From assembly GCA_051009015.1 (NCBI GenBank), contig JBPCWZ010000069.1, positions 1 through 5,901 on the forward strand: a stretch of 5,901 nt of DNA. The letters run 5' to 3'. The first letter of the stretch is position 1; every line of letters starts with the position of its first letter. A model generated the notes under the pieces. It had not been told where the DNA came from, did no database searches, and saw only the letters and a program-made list of their open reading frames with translations. Shown in pieces: positions 4,624 to 5,901 of the stretch. This DNA is from JAHRAH01 sp051009015 (GTDB lineage: Bacteria > Pseudomonadota > Gammaproteobacteria > Tethybacterales > Persebacteraceae). The position numbers and the translations under genes are program-made.

Positions 4624-5337
4624 TCATGCCTGAAAATACTCATTTTTCTCCATCGCATCGCCCCGCTTCCGATTTTCCGGAGGTCCCGCAAACTCAATTA
4701 GCAACGCCTCCAAGTCGGAAATGATGGCGTCTTCGGCAGGTTGTTTGTCACTGAAAGGGACAAATTCCTTATCACTGCCATCTTTCAATTTGCGGATGCC
4801 AAACCACGAAAATTGGTTCCACCGGCTTTTGAGGCGGTCTTTGGTATGCTCGTTCAGGCGAATGCCAATCCCCCGGTCTGTGCGTCCCACATAAACAACC
4901 GTAGAGAAATGGTAGAGGATATAAATTCCCCGCTGGTCGCCAAAATCCACCATTTTGCCGTCGCCTTGGTGTCCCAAAAGTTTCGGCGAGTTTTTTGCCT
5001 CCCACGCAATCCTGTCCCAATACATGCCAAACGACTGTATCAGCCGACTCTCGTCAGAGGTTTCGGATTCTTCCGGTTGCTCGGCATTGTCCTTTTTGGG
5101 GTTATAGGAGAGGTTCGGGCAATAAAGCCCGAGGGAAACCCTTTCATATCGCGGGTTATCCCCCTTCACCCCAGCCAAAAGGCATGTGATAACCCCTTTG
5201 GAGGGAACGACCGCATTGCCTTCCCATAAGCCGTCACGGAAAATTTCGTCCCAAATTGGGATAGCCCTCATAGCAGTCCCCGAGTGCTTCTGAAGCACAT
5301 GGGCAACCGCATCTTGCAGTTTTTTGTATTTTGCCAT
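4624..5337 (-). CDS. HARE-HTH domain plus GIY-YIG nuclease (237 aa)
   Basis: Residues 1 to about 72 look like a HARE-HTH winged-helix domain (KLQDAVAHVLQKHSG, then IWDEIFRDGLW and a VSLGLY end). This module is known from restriction endonucleases and chromatin proteins and is linked to DNA recognition. An acidic, polar linker (about 80-98) follows. Residues 136-226 are a complete GIY-YIG nuclease: GIY (137-139), YVGRT (149-153), Arg160 and His164 in IRLNEH, SRWNQFSWFG (171-180), a catalytic-type Glu210 in LEALLIE, and Asn222 in PPENRKRG. All key positions are intact, so an active sequence-guided DNA endonuclease is likely. GGAG at 5350-5347 lies 9 bases before the ATG and supports this start. 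It is transcribed towards the ankyrin-nuclease gene from its own promoter. A standalone restriction or defence role is plausible; its link to the KAP block rests on proximity only. Confidence 0.88.
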   Translation of the reverse strand: MAKYKKLQDAVAHVLQKHSGTAMRAIPIWDEIFRDGLWEGNAVVPSKGVITCLLAGVKGDNPRYERVSLGLYCPNLSYNPKKDNAEQPEESETSDESRLIQSFGMYWDRIAWEAKNSPKLLGHQGDGKMVDFGDQRGIYILYHFSTVVYVGRTDRGIGIRLNEHTKDRLKSRWNQFSWFGIRKLKDGSDKEFVPFSDKQPAEDAIISDLEALLIEFAGPPENRKRGDAMEKNEYFQA

Positions 5338-5346
5338 TGTCGTTTT

Positions 5347-5352
5347 CTCCTT
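5347..5352 (-). promoter_or_regulatory. Ribosome binding site of the HARE-HTH/GIY-YIG gene
   Basis: AAGGAG on the minus strand, 9 bases from the ATG at 5337. The start context (GGAG, 9 bases, GACAATG) is almost the same as at the KAP gene. Confidence 0.75.
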
Positions 5353-5386
5353 TTTTGGTTGTTATTGGCTTTCGCCGCTTGCCGAT

Positions 5387-5417
5387 ATTGTAGCATAATG
5401 ACGGCGGGGAATGTCAA
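5387..5417 (-). promoter_or_regulatory. Putative promoter of the HARE-HTH/GIY-YIG gene
   Basis: On the minus strand a perfect TTGACA (5417-5412) precedes TACAAT (5392-5387). The 19-base spacer is longer than the usual 17. Transcription would start near 5380, giving a leader of about 43 bases. A long spacer often means weak basal activity, and a 19-bp palindrome lies 3 bases upstream of the -35 box. Confidence 0.5.
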
Positions 5418-5420
5418 ACT

Positions 5421-5439
5421 CGGCAAAAACTTTTTGCCG
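5421..5439. promoter_or_regulatory. 19-bp palindrome beside the -35 box (operator candidate)
   Basis: CGGCAAAAACTTTTTGCCG is perfectly symmetric around one central base, with 9-bp arms. It lies 3 bases upstream of the TTGACA box on the minus strand, a usual place for a regulator site. The single-base centre fits a dimeric DNA-binding protein better than an RNA hairpin. It could alternatively be a secondary stem in the 3' region of the upstream gene. Confidence 0.4.
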
Positions 5440-5443
5440 CCGA

Positions 5444-5506
5444 CAAAAAACAACAAAAGGCGGGGGGAGTATCAAAGCACAACACAGAGCAATTGATACC
5501 GCCCCC
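5444..5506 (-). terminator. Rho-independent terminator of the outer-membrane protein gene
   Basis: On the minus strand, a long stem forms between 5506-5494 (GGGGGCGGTATCA) and 5474-5462 (TGATACTCCCCCC), with one mismatch and one G-T pair around a 19-base loop. It is followed by GCC, TTTT, GTTG and a run of six T. The stem begins 8 bases after the stop codon at 5515. It separates this gene from the nuclease gene downstream on the same strand. Confidence 0.65.
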
Positions 5507-5514
5507 ATTTGTCG

Positions 5515-5901
5515 CTATAATCTAATGCGGTATTCGTATCTGGCGGCGTATCCGTCGCCGATTGCTATGCCGAAGCGGTGCAAGTGTTTGCCATTTGTGT
5601 CAATGGCAAAGATGGCATTGCGGTAGGAATCCACACCGGCGAAGAAGCGGGTCTCGTCGTTTATCGGGCGGATAATGCCGAAGCGGAATGTGTCAAGGAA
5701 AACGCCGCCATCTTGTTTTGACGGCAGATGCACATAATCGGTGCGCAGTGCATAACCGCCCATATCGTAAGTGAAACCCGCCGCCCTGTCGTTGCCGTTG
5801 TGCCGCCCCGAAAAGGCAAAGTTGCTTTCGCCGATGCCGATGCCCCGATGGAAAGTATCCGCCATCGCCGCATGCAAAACATTCGGCATATTCGGGGTGT
5901 A
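5515..5901 (-). CDS. C-terminal fragment of a probable outer-membrane beta-barrel protein (128 aa visible)
   Basis: The frame is open to the window edge: four codons (YTPN) precede the first internal Met, so the true start lies outside. The visible part has alternating polar/hydrophobic strands with aromatic girdles, for example AAGFTYDMGGYALRTDYVHL, TFRFGIIRP, TRFFAGVDSYRNAIFAI, HRFGIAIG and GYAARYEYRIRL. Turns are rich in Gly, Asn and Asp. This is the pattern of a transmembrane beta-barrel, possibly the translocator end of an autotransporter. The last residue is Leu rather than the usual Phe, Tyr or Trp, which lowers certainty. I do not recognise the family. A terminator follows directly, so this gene closes its own transcription unit and is probably outside the putative defence cassette. 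Confidence 0.55.
   Translation of the reverse strand, partial: YTPNMPNVLHAAMADTFHRGIGIGESNFAFSGRHNGNDRAAGFTYDMGGYALRTDYVHLPSKQDGGVFLDTFRFGIIRPINDETRFFAGVDSYRNAIFAIDTNGKHLHRFGIAIGDGYAARYEYRIRL

Noticed and set aside
4741..5229. 162-aa plus-strand frame opposite the HARE-HTH/GIY-YIG gene
   Set aside because: The minus strand has complete GIY-YIG motifs and a good ribosome binding site; this frame is a shadow.

Overview
This window looks like a mid-GC Gram-negative accessory region, probably from a pseudomonadote. The evidence is indirect. Intergenic DNA carries many hairpin repeats that include an 'ATTCCCGC-loop-GCGGGAAT' unit, similar to the dRS3-like palindromes of Neisseria and other proteobacteria. 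The last gene looks like the C-terminal end of an outer-membrane beta-barrel. I cannot place it to class or genus. The long ankyrin-repeat protein is typical of host-associated or accessory gene pools but does not prove such a lifestyle.

Layout. Positions 1-376 hold no gene. They contain two direct copies of a composite multi-hairpin repeat (A at 10-100, B at 210-316) separated by five imperfect ~19-bp tandem repeats, and then a TATAAT-type promoter. A KAP-family P-loop NTPase follows at 383-1750 (+). A 131-bp gap holds a half copy of the composite repeat in reverse orientation and a second TATAAT box. It leads into a small ORF with an N-terminal hydrophobic segment and ankyrin-like sequence (1882-2136, +). 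Nineteen bases later comes a 676-aa protein with about 12 ankyrin repeats, an unrecognised middle region and a C-terminal T5orf172/MUG113-type GIY-YIG-like nuclease domain (2156-4186, +). Positions 4187-4623 form a repeat-dense spacer: an inverted copy of the composite repeat, a two-hairpin element, a lone palindrome, a start-less Cys-containing ORF and terminator-like hairpins. On the minus strand, 5337-4624 encodes a HARE-HTH plus GIY-YIG nuclease with its own promoter and a 19-bp palindrome next to its -35 box. Beyond it, 5901-5515 (-) is the C-terminal part of a probable outer-membrane protein, followed by a terminator.

How the genes may work together (inference). A KAP NTPase (the family that includes the phage-exclusion protein PifA), an ankyrin-repeat/nuclease fusion and a HARE-HTH/GIY-YIG nuclease lie together between oppositely oriented copies of a repeat. 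This fits an undescribed defence-type or conflict cassette: a KAP switch, an ankyrin sensor or scaffold fused to a DNA-cleaving domain, and possibly a small membrane-anchored ankyrin partner. KAP plus ankyrin is also the domain pairing of animal Kidins220/ARMS, here split over neighbouring genes. The two signals I find strongest are the ankyrin-T5orf172 fusion beside KAP, and the composite repeat whose second hairpin shows three compensatory base-pair changes between copies.
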